From NCBI RefSeq assembly GCF_028583425.1, contig NC_072801.1, forward strand, positions 9,196,001 through 9,260,000: 64,000 nt of DNA, in the 5' to 3' direction. Positions 11,535-22,310 of this stretch are shown piece after piece. The notes under the pieces are model-generated. The model was given only the letters and a program-made list of their open reading frames with translations. It did no database searches and had not been told where the DNA came from. The first letter of the stretch is position 1, and each line of letters opens with the position of its first letter. Both the position numbers and the translations under genes were made by a program. The DNA is from Eublepharis macularius (lineage: Eukaryota > Chordata > Lepidosauria > Squamata > Eublepharidae).

Positions 11535-11775
11535 GGAAAGGCCCCATTCCGCCACAGTCACCATGGTGGTAGAGAGTGCCCTCAAGCCATAGCTGACTTA
11601 TGGCAACCCCCTGGTGCCATTTTCTTGGCAAGAGACTAACAGAGGTGGTTTGCCATTGCCTGCCTCTGCAACCCTGGTCTTTTCTGGAGGTCTCCCAGCC
11701 AATTACTAATCAAGGCTGGCCCTGCTTAGCAGCCAAGATCTGATGAGGTAAGACTCAACTGGGCTATCCAGGTCA
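11535..11775 (-). repeat. 5S rRNA-derived SINE with RTE/BovB-like tail
   Basis: Read on the minus strand, 11775 to about 11670 resembles 5S rRNA. It contains a decayed form of the 5S internal-promoter stretch (GATCTCGGAAGCTAAGCAGGG in 5S; tggctgctaagcaggg here), followed by the equivalent of GGTTAGTACTTGGATGGGAGACC. The remaining part (about 11535-11640) contains ttgccataagtcagctatgg followed by cttgagggcactctc, like the tail shared by SINEs that use RTE/BovB-type LINEs. This fits a SINE3-type 5S-derived retroposon and not a functional 5S gene, because the promoter region is diverged. Confidence 0.65.
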
Positions 11776-13380
11776 GGGATAAATTGTTCCCATAAGTTAC
11801 CCATTTTCAACATTATCAGTAAATCAGTGTTCATGAATATTTTATATGCAACCAGGAAGTTTATTGTATATGTAATAAATGTATAAACTGTGGCCAAGGA
11901 AACCCCGTAAAAAGTGCAACCATCATGCAAACAAATCTACAAAACCAACAGTGAAAAGTAGAGTACTGAAATTTATATTTGGCAAAAATATAAATTACTA
12001 TAAAAAGAAATAGAGTAGTGAACAGGCACTCATCTCTGATTTATTTTGGCCTGATACCAAAAGCACTGAGGGATCAACAATGCTTTTCTGGCTTAGCAGC
12101 CATGAAAGTCAACTTCCAGTGAAATCTTGGAGCTTTCCCCACCTATGTGATCTGTTTGACCATCGTTTGTCATCCAATCTATTATCCTTTGCAGGGAAGA
12201 TGGCGGTGAATCTTGCTTTGTCCCAGGTTACTGCCTAGATATTATGACCAAGTTTGGCTGCTCAGGTTATTCGTTGTCACACCAACTTTTCTATTTCATG
12301 TTTGCAGATATGGTAAGGAACTGACTGTGTTTTTTGGTAACATGGCAGGAATGCAAATCTGGGTGGCAGAGTGAAAAAAAAGTCCAAAATTGTGCTCAGA
12401 ATATTTTCTAATCCAGAATCCAGTGCAGAATCCGGAGAACCTTCTTGGAAGTTCTCACATCCACAGTGAAATGTATAGAAAAGTTTCAGCACTTGCTTCT
12501 AAAAGTAGACGTCTATCTATCTAGTACTACTCACATGGCTATTGCCTTAAGCAGAAATTAAAATGGGAAGAACCTTACTTGATTTCATGTCTCTGATGTT
12601 TAATTTTTGCCCCTATATATTTTGCCACATAAAGAGTATTGGAATCATTTGTATCTGACTTCTAAAAGTAGACATCTTTAACTATCCCAGCTCCAAATTA
12701 TTTGCCCTTGTCCTTCTTACCCCTGTCCTTACCTGCTTAATGCCCTACGTTTTCCTTTTAAATTTCACAACCAAGTTTCATATCTTTGCATTGGCTTTAA
12801 CCAGGAAGCTGTGTGTTAGTTTCTAGGAAAACATCACAGTCATTTATTAGAATGCTTTTGATTCTTTGCATGCCCTATTTGCCATAAATACAATGGCACC
12901 ACTGAATAAAAAGACAAATTCTCTCTTCTTTTTTCCACCCTCCATTCCATATCTAGAAAGAATGCATGAATCCTTTGTTCTTAGCTGCGAAACATTACAA
13001 GAATGTATTCTGTGCTTCCATGAAGCAAATCAATATTGACATCAAAAAACAAGATCTCTTGCATATCTTTGGAGACCTCTTTGTGGAAAACAGTAAGTGA
13101 CTGAGGTCTGCAGGTGGCCTTGGGTAAGCCACTCCTCTCTGCCCCAGCTCCCCAGATGTATTGGGATAATAACAACACTGACCTTGTCTAGAAGGGTGAG
13201 ATATAAGTACAGTTCTTGTTGTTGTGCTATACACTGTTATGCTATACACTGGAGCTGTGTGAAGGGGCTGTGAAATGGCACAGCCCATTATATCCTATCC
13301 AGGTCCAAGCCTAGCTTTGGAAGGCAGTTCCAGCCCATTTCCATTCCTCACTGCCCTCTGGTTGGGATCCCACACAGTTT
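11776..13380. other. Unassigned intergenic stretch
   Basis: This is AT-rich sequence without a supported gene. Short open frames on both strands have no recognisable motif. The words 'ctaaaagtagac' recur near 12498 and 12662, which may mark an old local duplication. Confidence 0.4.
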
Positions 13381-13384
13381 TAGA

Positions 13385-13556
13385 CTGAAGAGGTGAAATT
13401 TGACAGAGCCTTCGGGGAGGCGAAGATGAAATTAACAAATCCTTTAAGGAGCAATCTCTGCTGGCTCTGTCTTTTTAAACTAAGGTTCCCATCTAACATT
13501 GTATCTCCCTGCACTTGATGAACATGTGCTGAGATATCTTGTTTAAAGAGACTCTG
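13385..13556. repeat. Fragment of the GAGTCTC-ended MITE family
   Basis: The segment shares internal blocks with the element at 31226-31537: gacagagccttc, then ctgtctttttaaact, then a terminal agagactc. Only part of the element is present and the left end is unclear. A further fragment is at about 25528-25612. Confidence 0.5.
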
Positions 13557-13598
13557 GGGGAGGTACTAGCATACTGTAGAGCAGCTGTGCTGTATACT

Positions 13599-13812
13599 AG
13601 GGTTACAAGACTCTAGGGCCCTGGAGATCTCCCAGTATTACAATTGATCTCCAGATGACAGAGACCAGTTCCCTTGGAGAAAATAGCTGCTTTGCACAGT
13701 GGACTGTATGACAATATACTCTGCAGAAATCCCTCCTTTCCCCAAACTCTGCCCTCCTCAGGCTCCACTCCCAAATCTCTAGGAATTTTCCAGCTGAGAG
13801 TTGGCAACTCTA
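13599..13812. repeat. Older copy of the AGGGTTGCC MITE
   Basis: The segment begins agggttacaag and ends gttggcaactct. It shares the body of the element at 2014-2230, including ggagatctcc, 'ttggagaaaatagctgctttg' and 'aaatctctaggaattt'. No clear flanking duplication remains, so the insertion is older than the 2014 copy. Confidence 0.6.
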
Positions 13813-14028
13813 CCTTCATGAGATCTGTCATTGTCAGGCAACCACCTAGAGACTGCATTGCTAAAAAGCAGCATACCAATATAGCAAAGAAAAAAACACA
13901 GAAGATCTTATGTCATGTATGTCTGTACCCCTCCATCCATGTCATTGTTCTAGGGGATGCTAGTTGTCAATACTATGGTTTGATTTTATATTGCAAATGC
14001 TATATGCATCACTTTCGTTTCTTTTCCT

Positions 14029-14442
14029 TGTCATGTATGTCTGTACCCATTCATCCATGCCAATTTTAATTCTGATTCTGCAGCTTAGTCATTGTAAACA
14101 TGATCCTGATGAAACACAATTTCCTTTTGCTAGTGCTCTAACTGTTTCTCAGATAGCACAAATATATGAAATGTTCTCACAAGGAAAGAGGGGCAAAAGA
14201 TAGTTTAGAATTGGGAGGGGGAGGAAAAACGGGGTAGAAAAGAGATGTATTTTTCCCATGTTGTCATTCCTGTCAATTTTCTACTTGAGCTGCTTAGATG
14301 CTTGTCTTGCTCCTAAGTAGACCTATGGACCTGAATATGGAAAAGATCTGATTTCTGAATAAAAGTCATTTAACCAAGGATCTGTGTCTTGCTATAATGA
14401 TCCAGAGATCTGTTTGCATATCCTGTCATCCAGAGCCTGACA
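14029..14442 (+). mobile_element. Solo LTR of a Ty3/gypsy element
   Basis: The 414-bp sequence starts TGTCATGTATG and ends GAGCCTGACA. It is flanked on both sides by the 5-bp duplication TTCCT (14024-14028 and 14443-14447). It is closely related to the LTR at 57003-57517 that follows the chromovirus remnant in NAGPA. No internal coding part is present, as expected after recombination between two LTRs. It is a fossil of moderate age. Confidence 0.85.
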
Positions 14443-14447
14443 TTCCT

Positions 14448-15229
14448 CCCTGCCTGAGAATGCCGCTGCATAATCTGTGTATTTCTTTGAAGTTCGCCTA
14501 AATGACCTTATGGTGTCCGAAATGTTACCATTTCTGTTATGCCTCTTTCTGTCTTGTCTAGCTGGTGCATAAACCTCTACACAATAAAGAAGCCAACCTC
14601 CGTTAAACAGCAAACCAACGGTGGAAACCACACTGGAGGATCCAAATCAATAATTACCACACTAAAGTAAATTTTTGTTTGTATATTTTGTGCTCAGTGA
14701 ACCTCAATATAAATATTAAACAATCTATTCCAAAATACAGAACAATAATTTACATTCCATACAGTGAATAATACACATTCTAGTAATTTTCACAAAGACA
14801 ATTTTAACACGGCTATAATAGCGACAGTTCCAAAATGAATATTTCTTAAATCCTTTTAATAGCTCAAATCCCCATCTTTGATGTACACAAGTCTCATCAA
14901 TTGGGTATAGAACCTAAGAAAATGCAGCATGATATTCGCTAGTGCGCACAAGGCTAATAATTTTTGTTGGTGTACACAAGGCTATTCATAAAGTCTAGTT
15001 GTACGTTTCAGTGGCTGAGAAGATATCAAAGCCCGTGTCTGGTGTGGACTCAACAAGGGGCCGGCTGATGTCCAACTTGTTTCCCTCTGCTTCATCAGGA
15101 GTCCCTCGACAGAACCACCATCAACAATTCAATCTTAAACTGCAAACTTTGCATCTCTTCGGCATGTATAGAGCATCTCTCTGCTGTGAAGCTGTCAAAT
15201 CTAGGGAGAAGAGGAATGTTTGAGTATTT
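14448..15229. other. Unassigned AT-rich stretch
   Basis: No gene or named repeat is visible. A few short local echoes are seen, such as two 'gtacacaag/gcacacaag gct' words between 14890 and 14990. Confidence 0.4.
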
Positions 15230-15427
15230 AGCCCTGTACTTTTCTCAAGTCCCTATTCCTTTCAAGGAAGCTGTACTGCTTGGAAGCTTTCTTGTTTCTA
15301 AGTAAGCTGTGGACCTGTATATGGAAATGATCTGATTTCTGAATAAAAAGTCATTTAACCAGGAACCTGTGTCTTGATGCAGTGGCCCAGAGATCTGTCT
15401 GCTATATCCTGTCATCCATAGCCTGAC
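15230..15427 (+). mobile_element. LTR fragment related to the 14029 family
   Basis: The segment matches the 3' half of the LTRs at 14029-14442 and 57003-57517: the block before 'gatctgatttctgaataaa', the 'ctgtgtcttg' stretch, and the closing 'catagcctgaca'. The first part of the LTR is not recognisable, so only a fossil fragment remains. Confidence 0.6.
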
Positions 15428-15642
15428 ATATTGAAAGGAATCATAATTTTCTTCTGTACCTGTAACCTCTGGAGAATGGCTACTGGATTCCAGCCATTAG
15501 AGCCAATCCCAGGATTAACAGCGCCAGGAGACTCCACTTCCCACCCAATCCTGTACCTGGGATCAGGTGCAGATGCTGGAAGGACTCCTACAGAACTGGG
15601 GGTGATCCCTAAGAGAGAGATCACCCATCTTACATGGACTAG

Positions 15643-18341
15643 AATCATAGAATCATAGAGTTGGAAGGGGCCATACAGACCATCTAGTCCAACCCCCTGC
15701 CCAGTGCAGGATCAGCCTAAAGCATCTCTGACCAGTATTCATCCAGCCTTGAAAACTGCCAGTGAAGGGGAGCTCACCACCTCTCTAGGCAGCTGATTCC
15801 ACTTTTGAACTAATCTGACCGTGAAAAAGTTTTTCCTAATATCCAGCCAGTACCTTTGTGCATGTAGTTTTAGCCCATTGTTTCGGGTCCTACCCTCTGC
15901 TGCCAACTGGAACAGCTCTTTGCCCTCCTCCAAATGACAGCCTTTCAAATATTTAAAGAGAGCAATCATGTCCCCCCTCAACCTCCTCTTCTCCAAACTA
16001 AACATTCCCAAGGCCCTCAGCCTTTCCTCGTAGGGCTCAGTCTCCAGACCCCTGATCATTCTTGTCGCTCTCCTCTGCACCCTCTCGATTTTGTCCACAT
16101 CCTTTTTGAAGTGAGGCCTTCAGAACTGCACACAATACTCCAGGTGTGGCCTGACCAAGGCAGTATAGAGAGGGGCTATGACCTCCTGCAATTTCGATGC
16201 TATGGCCCCTTTGCTACAACCCAGGATTGAATTAGCCTTTTTTGCCACCACATCACACTGACTGCTCATATTCAGTTTACAGTCCACTCTTACACCATGA
16301 TCCCTTTCACATTGTCACGCGGGGAGGTGCCCTCTGGCTGATCTGGGCGGGGCGGCCAGGTGGGTCTGTGCGGGGCGGGTCTGTGCTGGTGGCCTGGGGC
16401 GGTCAGGCGGGTCCCCCACAGCGGCGGAGGCTCCTTCCTGGGCGGCCTCAGACTCGGGCGGCCTTTGTCTGAACCGGCGGACTGGTCAGCACGTGGCTCC
16501 ACCCTGGCCAGCTGCACCTTAGCCTTCAGAGCAGTCTGGCCGGGGTCAGCAGTGTGCGCACCTACGGACCTGGCGGCAACACCGACACCTTCTCCCACCA
16601 CTTCCTCCTTGGCCTGCCTCCAGAGCCTCCTTAAATCCCCTCCCTGCCTCAGCTCCACGCTCTCCCCCAGGTGCCCCCATCCAGCATCAGGCCCAACACC
16701 TGGGCCAGGTGCAGCCCCGCCCACTGGGCCCACCTCCCTCTAGCCCGTTGGTGGGCTGCTTGCAGGGTTGCCCTGCTCTCTCCCAATCTCCTCTGCCCTC
16801 CACCCTCCTCCCCCGTGACGGGCAGTGGGCCCAGCCCCTGGCTGGGTGGTCCGGCCCTTCCCCAGGTCGCCCTCCAATCCTGGGCGGGCCTGTCCCTTCC
16901 CCTGCCCTGCCGCCTCTGGCCGCCATCCTGGCCAGCCGAGTGCGCCGGTGCTGGGTGGCCCGGCGCGGCCTCACCTCACCAGCCGTGTCCTTGTCCCTCG
17001 CCCGGGCCTCGCTGCTGCGGCCGGGCCGCCGGCAGCGTCCACTGCCATTTCCCGGTGCGGCTGGTGTGCCCGCTCGGGGCCTCCATCCGCGGCGTGGCTG
17101 CGGGCGGTGGAGCCGCGGAGGCGCAGCTGCTGGGCCCCGCGGCCGCTGGTGGACGTCTGCCCCCAGCCCCCACCTCCAGGTAAGTGGGCCGGGGATCGTT
17201 GGAGGGGTGGTGGTGGTGGGAGTCCGAGGCCGGCGCGCCGGGACTTGGACACACATATACTACTGCCCAGAAGTGTATCCCCCATCCAGTATTTGTGCTT
17301 CCCATTTTTGTGGCCCAGATGTAATACTGTGCACTTGTCTTTGTTGAATTGCATCCTATTCACAGCTTCCCACTTCTCCAGAGTATTCAGGTCTTGTTGA
17401 ATTTTAATTCTATCTTCTTGGGTGTTTGCTACCGCTCTCAATTTGGTATCATCAGCAAATTTAATGAGCAGCCCTTCCACTCCTTCATCCAGATCATTGA
17501 TAAAAATATTGAAAAGTACCGGGCCCAAAACCGAGCCCTGCGGCACCCCACTGGACATCTCCCTCCAATCTGATGAAACGCCGTTGACCACCACTCTTTG
17601 AGTGCGGTCCTCCAACCAGTTCCCTATCCACCGAACTGTCCTATAGTCTACTTCACAGTCTTCCAGTTTGCCCATCAGAATGTCATTGGGGACCTTATCA
17701 AAAGCTTTACTGAAATCCAGATAAATCATGTTAACAGAGTTCCCCCGATCCAGTAAGCTGGTCACTTGATCAAAGAAGGAAACCAGGTTGGTCTGGCAAG
17801 ATCTGTTAGGGACAAAACCATGCTGACTTCCCCGGATCACTGAGTGGTCCTTCAGATGCTTACCGATTGATCCCTTTAAAATCTGTTCTAATATCTTCCC
17901 AGCAACAGAAGTCAGACTGACTGGCCTGTAGTTTCCCGGGTCATCCTTCCTCCCTTTCTTAAAGATTGGGATAACATTTGCTCTTCTCCAATCTTGTGGC
18001 ACATCCCCAGTCCTCCAGGAGGCCTTGAAGATGATGGACAGGGGTTCTGCAAGTTCTCTGGAAAGTTCTTTCAGCACTCTTGGGCGCACCCCATCCGGCC
18101 CAGGGGATTTGTATTCATCCAGTGCAGCCAGATGCCTCTCCACAACCTCTCTGTCAATGTCAATTAGCCACTCAGGTGTCCTGCCACATTTTCTACTATC
18201 TCTAGATGTGCCTGAGTTCTTCAGGGAGAAAACAGAGGCAAAAAAGTCATTAAGCCTGTCTGCTTTTTCTCTGTCCTGCATCAGAGTTTCTCCATCTACT
18301 CCCAACAGCGGTCCAATTGCCTCTTTTACCTTGTGTTTGCT
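15643..18341 (-). mobile_element. CR1 LINE split by a solo LTR
   Basis: This is a minus-strand, 5'-truncated CR1. Its 3' end is at 15643-15700, with tandem AATCATAG before the ggttggactagatgg complement. The ORF2 C-terminal block is at 16098-15739, and a long reverse transcriptase frame runs from 18305 down to the insertion. That frame includes SPGPDGVRPRVLKEL, NYRPVSLTS, DFSKAFDKVPNDIL, SGVPQGSVLG and FADDTKLRAV. The copy is interrupted at 16313-17251 by a GC-rich solo LTR. The reverse transcriptase part is undamaged over about 340 codons, so the insertion is fairly young. Confidence 0.9.
16313..17251. mobile_element. GC-rich solo LTR inserted in CR1
   Basis: This is a 939-bp, strongly GC-rich block that begins TGTCACGCGG and ends ACTTGGACA. 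It is flanked by the 5-bp duplication CACAT (16308-16312 and 17252-17256). Removing it restores the CR1 sequence as seen uninterrupted near 5410-5440. TG...CA ends plus a 5-bp duplication indicate a retroviral-type LTR left after LTR-LTR recombination. The family is unknown and it is unlike the 14029/57003 LTR. Long open frames inside it are a by-product of GC richness. It is a fossil, younger than the CR1 it entered. Confidence 0.75.
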
Positions 18342-20620
18342 TTACCAATTACTACTTTACCAACTCCCAGACAATGGGCACCCAGGAACTGGGAGAAAAA
18401 GGAGAGATGGAGAGGAGTGTTGTTTGGTCACTGCCTGAGTGAGTCGGGAGCACATGACATCTCCATGGCTTTGCAATTGACCTCCACCCTGGAGAATGAT
18501 CAGAGGATCGAGCCCATGGGGGACTTTTCCCTCGGAACATCCCAGACCACTTCAGAGAGAGGAGTGGAGAATATAGCTGCAAGCGCATCAGAATTTTGGT
18601 GGGATGATGAACAGGGACATTATGTAAACCTCCCCCTGAAAAAGGAGAGTTGCTTGCCGTGGGGGTTGGAGCCCCCTCTGGACCTCTCTCCAGAAGGAGG
18701 CCCTGAGTCGTGAAGGGATTACCAGCAATGGAAAAACATTTGCCAAGTGAGCTTGTTCCTCGCTTGGGACTCCCCAGGACTGACAGAAGGGACGGAGTTG
18801 AAAGGAGAGGATCATTTGGATTACCTCAGTGAACAGCTCCAGGTGATGAGATATGACCTGTTGGCATTAACAGGACTTACCTGGGGTTGGATGAGAAGCG
18901 CTGCGGATGCTCAACGTACCCAAATCCCGGCAGATTTACAAGTAACGGGCGACCCTGGATTATTCCTTGGAAATGCTGCAGAGTGCAGTGGATTTACAAT
19001 TGACCCACTAAATCGGTGGGAAACAGGAGCGGCGGCTGGGCCAAGCAACCAGGAATGGGGCCAGACACTGCAGCTACCTACACTACAGGAGGCGACAACA
19101 CAATCGGTGTTGGGGGATGTACAAATACAGAGGGACCTTGGATTACCCCCTGGCAACTGGCAAAGTCCCCAGGATTCTATAAGCAATGAGTGGATTGGAG
19201 TGTGGCTGGGCCATCAGTCCCATTTGGGGGCCAGATGCTGCAACCACGAAAGGTGGGAGAAAGGGCTGGAGCAAACTGCCCAGCTAGTAAATGAAATGAT
19301 GAGCTTACTGGTGGGATCCGGTGCACAGCTACTGCCAGAGGAGCAGGGGAGAGCTCCATAGATTGGACAAGAACAAGGAAGTGACCAATTTTAGTGACTC
19401 CAGAACATTTTATGGGAACTCAAGTGATTCCCCCCCACTGCACAGTTTCCTATAGTTACAAGGATGGGAGGATCCGTTCCACCCTACGCCATAGCAATGA
19501 CCTCTAACATATCCACTTGGGGAGAGGGAATGGGCCCAAGTGGTGCCCCATAGCCTTTGACCATACCTCCAATTGTGAGCAGTGCAGGGGCGCCAATTGC
19601 CACAATGGGGACGAGAGTGTCGAGGAACCTACCAGTTCAAGCTCAAGCAAGCACAGGGGCAACAAGCTTACACCGACACTTGGCCTCAAGTCTCAACGAT
19701 GAATGATCATTGACTGGTTTTCTTCTAGTGTCTGCTATAGGCGGTGTACAGAGAAACTTGCGAGTGGAAACAACTGCAGTTTGCTGGGGAAACACAGAAA
19801 TATTCAGCAATATTCAGCAATTGAACTTTTTCTACCAGAAAAAGACTCATTTGTAGGATTTCTGCATGTCAGTGTGCTCTTGAAGGCATGCAGTAGAGAG
19901 TGCAATTTTAGGTCCCAACGGACACTGAATTGGTGGTTTTCAAAGGACAGAAGAAGCTTAACTTCCTCTTGTCAGAGGAGGACCCCTTTGTCCTTAGATG
20001 TGAGTTCGCCCAGTGTAACACAGTTTATGGTGCAGAGACAGTGAACCAAGGCACACAGAAAGAAAAATATTTTTTATTTTAAGGAACTCAAACTTTGCAA
20101 GCATCTATAAAATAAAAAATCCTCACTAAAAGACTAATTAGGACTAACATAACTGAAACACTTAGATTAGCTGACTAATACTCCCACAGGTCAGCCTCAC
20201 CAATGGACTCCACAGCATGATAACAGGTCTTGCGACATTCAGATCAAGGTAGTGATCCAGCAGCGTCAATAGCAGGGAAAGCTGCACCCCCCCTCAAGGC
20301 TGGAAACAGTCCCACCTTAAAGTGAATCCAGCCAGTCAGGGCAAACCACCACTTAACCATTACTGCCCTGAGAAACTTGTAAGAGGAGATGGGGCATGAT
20401 GACACACAAGTCCTGCCAAATTCATGCAGGTGCAGGCAGTTTGCCTGCTGAAACCCCTCTCAAGCCTGTAACACTACTTTTAACAGCTCCTAAAGTCAAC
20501 TCACGACTATATATTCTTCCAGGCTCAAGTTCCTTTCCTGACACCTCTTTCTCAGGAACCCAATGATCCATCACAGTTGCTACTGTCACTCTTACAGTTC
20601 TGACAGCAATGTCCAAACCC
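18342..20620. other. Unassigned stretch with one weak open frame
   Basis: I cannot assign this region. A plus-strand frame at 18747-19361 (204 codons) reads with Gln- and Trp-rich segments and two loosely similar internal blocks (around residues 60-90 and 122-155). It has no signal peptide, transmembrane segment or family motif that I recognise. It could be an untranslated or gag-like part of an unknown retroelement, or chance. The part 20040-20620 has only short frames. Confidence 0.35.
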
Positions 20621-20787
20621 TAAAATCATAGAATCACAGAATCATAGAGGGGGAAGGGGCCTTACAGACCATCTAGTTGAACCCCCTGCCCAATACAGGA
20701 ACAGCCACTCCACCTCCTCCTGTTCTTTTGGAATAACTCAGACCCATCCACTACTGCATTCCAGTCATGGGAATCATCCCACCAAGC
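20621..20787 (-). mobile_element. Internally deleted CR1 remnant
   Basis: The CR1 3' terminus (tandem AATCATAG, then the 'accccctgccc' stretch, 20621-20700) is joined directly to sequence from the ORF2 endonuclease region near 7395-7475 of the full copy (20702-20787). About 2.6 kb of the element is missing between the two parts. Confidence 0.75.
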
Positions 20788-21160
20788 ACGGCCGGCGCTA
20801 CAATAGAGGCAAGGTAGGCCACCACTGCAGGCGCTTCTTTCCGAAGGAGGTGCCGTGTGCTGGCCCCACCACCACCCTCACTCCCGCCCACAACAACACC
20901 TCAGCCTGACCTAGCACCAGAGCAGCAGTGAGCGCCGCGGCAGCACCATGGCTGTCAATCACCTCCCTGGTCCTCCACGTGGCGTCTGTGTACACACCGG
21001 AGCCCTACTCCCGCCACACTCTCATTGGCACACGGGAGGCTGTGCATCCTGGTGCGCGCACATGGGCTGGCAGAGGCTCTGGGGCGCAGCCGCAGGCCCA
21101 CAGCCCCACTCCAAGCAGAAGCGTGCGCTAGCCTCTTGTGCTGCACGAGGCACCGAGGTT
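20788..21160. repeat. GC-rich stretch, possible hAT fragment
   Basis: The stretch begins cacggccggcgctacaatag, followed by aggcaaggtaggcc. This resembles the left end of the GC-rich hAT-like element at 37665-38585 (ggccggcgcgcccatggagg, then ccaggtaggcgg). No right end or flanking duplication is visible. It abuts the CR1 remnant. Confidence 0.4.
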
Positions 21161-21800
21161 GGGCAGGGAAAGGCTACAGGTGAATTTCTGCAAGAGACGC
21201 GACCTGCCCTCATGGGGCCTGGCATGGGGATCAGGTACAGCACAGTGTCCGCGTATTTGTAAAGCTTATTATCTGTCTGTTTTGCAGCCCAGAGTTGAAC
21301 TAACAGAATGATTCTTCTCCTGATGTAATAAACAGCTTGTAAAGCATTTCTGGAAACTCCCATTCACATTCAGTGTACAGGTGGAACAATGCAAGATGTA
21401 TGGGATTTCCATCGTTCCTTCATATTTTCCTTTGCATTCCCGCTGTACAAAAGGATGAATGTGCTAAAAAACAAATTTCAGCCCTGTAGAATGCCACCTT
21501 AATGTCAACCCGGATAGAAGCTCTCTTGGTGATTCACAGCAAAAGAAGAATCCAGGCAAAGTAAATTCCCAATAATAGTTTTATGAAAACACACACATGT
21601 TGCTGACATCCTCCTCCTCATAATCTCCTGACATCCCCATTTTCATCCTGCCAGGAAAAAAAAGGCATACAATTGGAAGGGTGTGTGTGTGTTTAATACA
21701 GGGTTTCCACGTCTATGTTGTGTTTGGGCAACCTTCTCTATTTATAGTGTTTAAGGCATGGTGGGTGACAAGATGCTGCTCCCCCAGTTTGCTCAAAGGA
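21161..21800. other. Unassigned stretch
   Basis: No supported gene is seen. It contains a short GT run near 21679-21692 and otherwise unremarkable AT-rich sequence. Confidence 0.4.
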
Positions 21801-21804
21801 GAGA

Positions 21805-22180
21805 CAGGCAACTCCCAGAGTGCAATGACAGCCCCTCAGAGCAGAATCTGTGCTCTGGGAAGGAATGACAGGTTGCACAGTGGAATGACAGCCCCTGGTA
21901 GTAGAGAAGCATTCTTGGAGTGAAATTGCAGGCACCACAATGGAATGACAGCCCCTGGGAGTAGCAGAAGTGTTCTTGGACTGGAATGACAGCCCCTAGG
22001 AATAGAAGCTGTGCTCAGGGACTGGAATGACAGGTCAAAGAGTGGAACGACAGCTCCTGGGAATAGGGTCAGGGCTGTGGGACTGGAATGACACCCCCTG
22101 TCATTCCACACCCACTGCCATTCCAGTCCCAGTCCACTGATTCTTCTCACAGGGACTGTCATTCCACTCTGGGACCTGTG
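21805..22180. repeat. Minisatellite with alternating 41-bp and 20-bp units
   Basis: Units all end in tggaa or a close variant and begin tgacag. Long units (about 41 bp, tgacagcccctgggagtag plus variable part) and short units (about 20 bp, such as tgacaggtcaaagagtggaa) alternate as long, short, long, short, long, long, short, long from about 21826 to 22090. Inverted unit fragments (tgtcattcca) follow to about 22180. Confidence 0.75.
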
Positions 22181-22188
22181 TTGATAGA

Positions 22189-22310
22189 TCAAGATGGGCA
22201 GCCGTGTTTGTCTGTAGCAGTAGAAAAAAGCAAGAGTCCAGTAGCACCTATAAGACTAACAAAATTGGTGGTAGGGTATGACCTTTCATGAGCCACAGCT
22301 TCACTATTGG
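22189..22310. repeat. Dispersed squamate repeat (gagtccagtagcacc family)
   Basis: The segment carries the words tagtctgtagcagtag-like, caagagtccagtagcacc and taagactaacaaaatt. The same words recur at 36232-36565, 48373-48550, 51087-51172 and 54320-54540, and more weakly at 23866-23945 and 41030-41125. It looks like the 3' part of a non-LTR element or its SINE. I cannot name the family with certainty. Confidence 0.6.

Noticed and set aside
11670-11775. Functional 5S rRNA gene
   Set aside because: The internal promoter elements are diverged, the 5' part of 5S rRNA is missing, and it is fused to a SINE-type tail.
16242-17400. Several long overlapping open frames on both strands (up to 212 codons)
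   Set aside because: They lie in the GC-rich solo LTR, where stop codons are rare by composition. They are present on both strands and none has a family motif.
21800-22180. CRISPR-like array
   Set aside because: The context is a vertebrate genome. Units are of two lengths without constant repeats and unique spacers, so it is a minisatellite.
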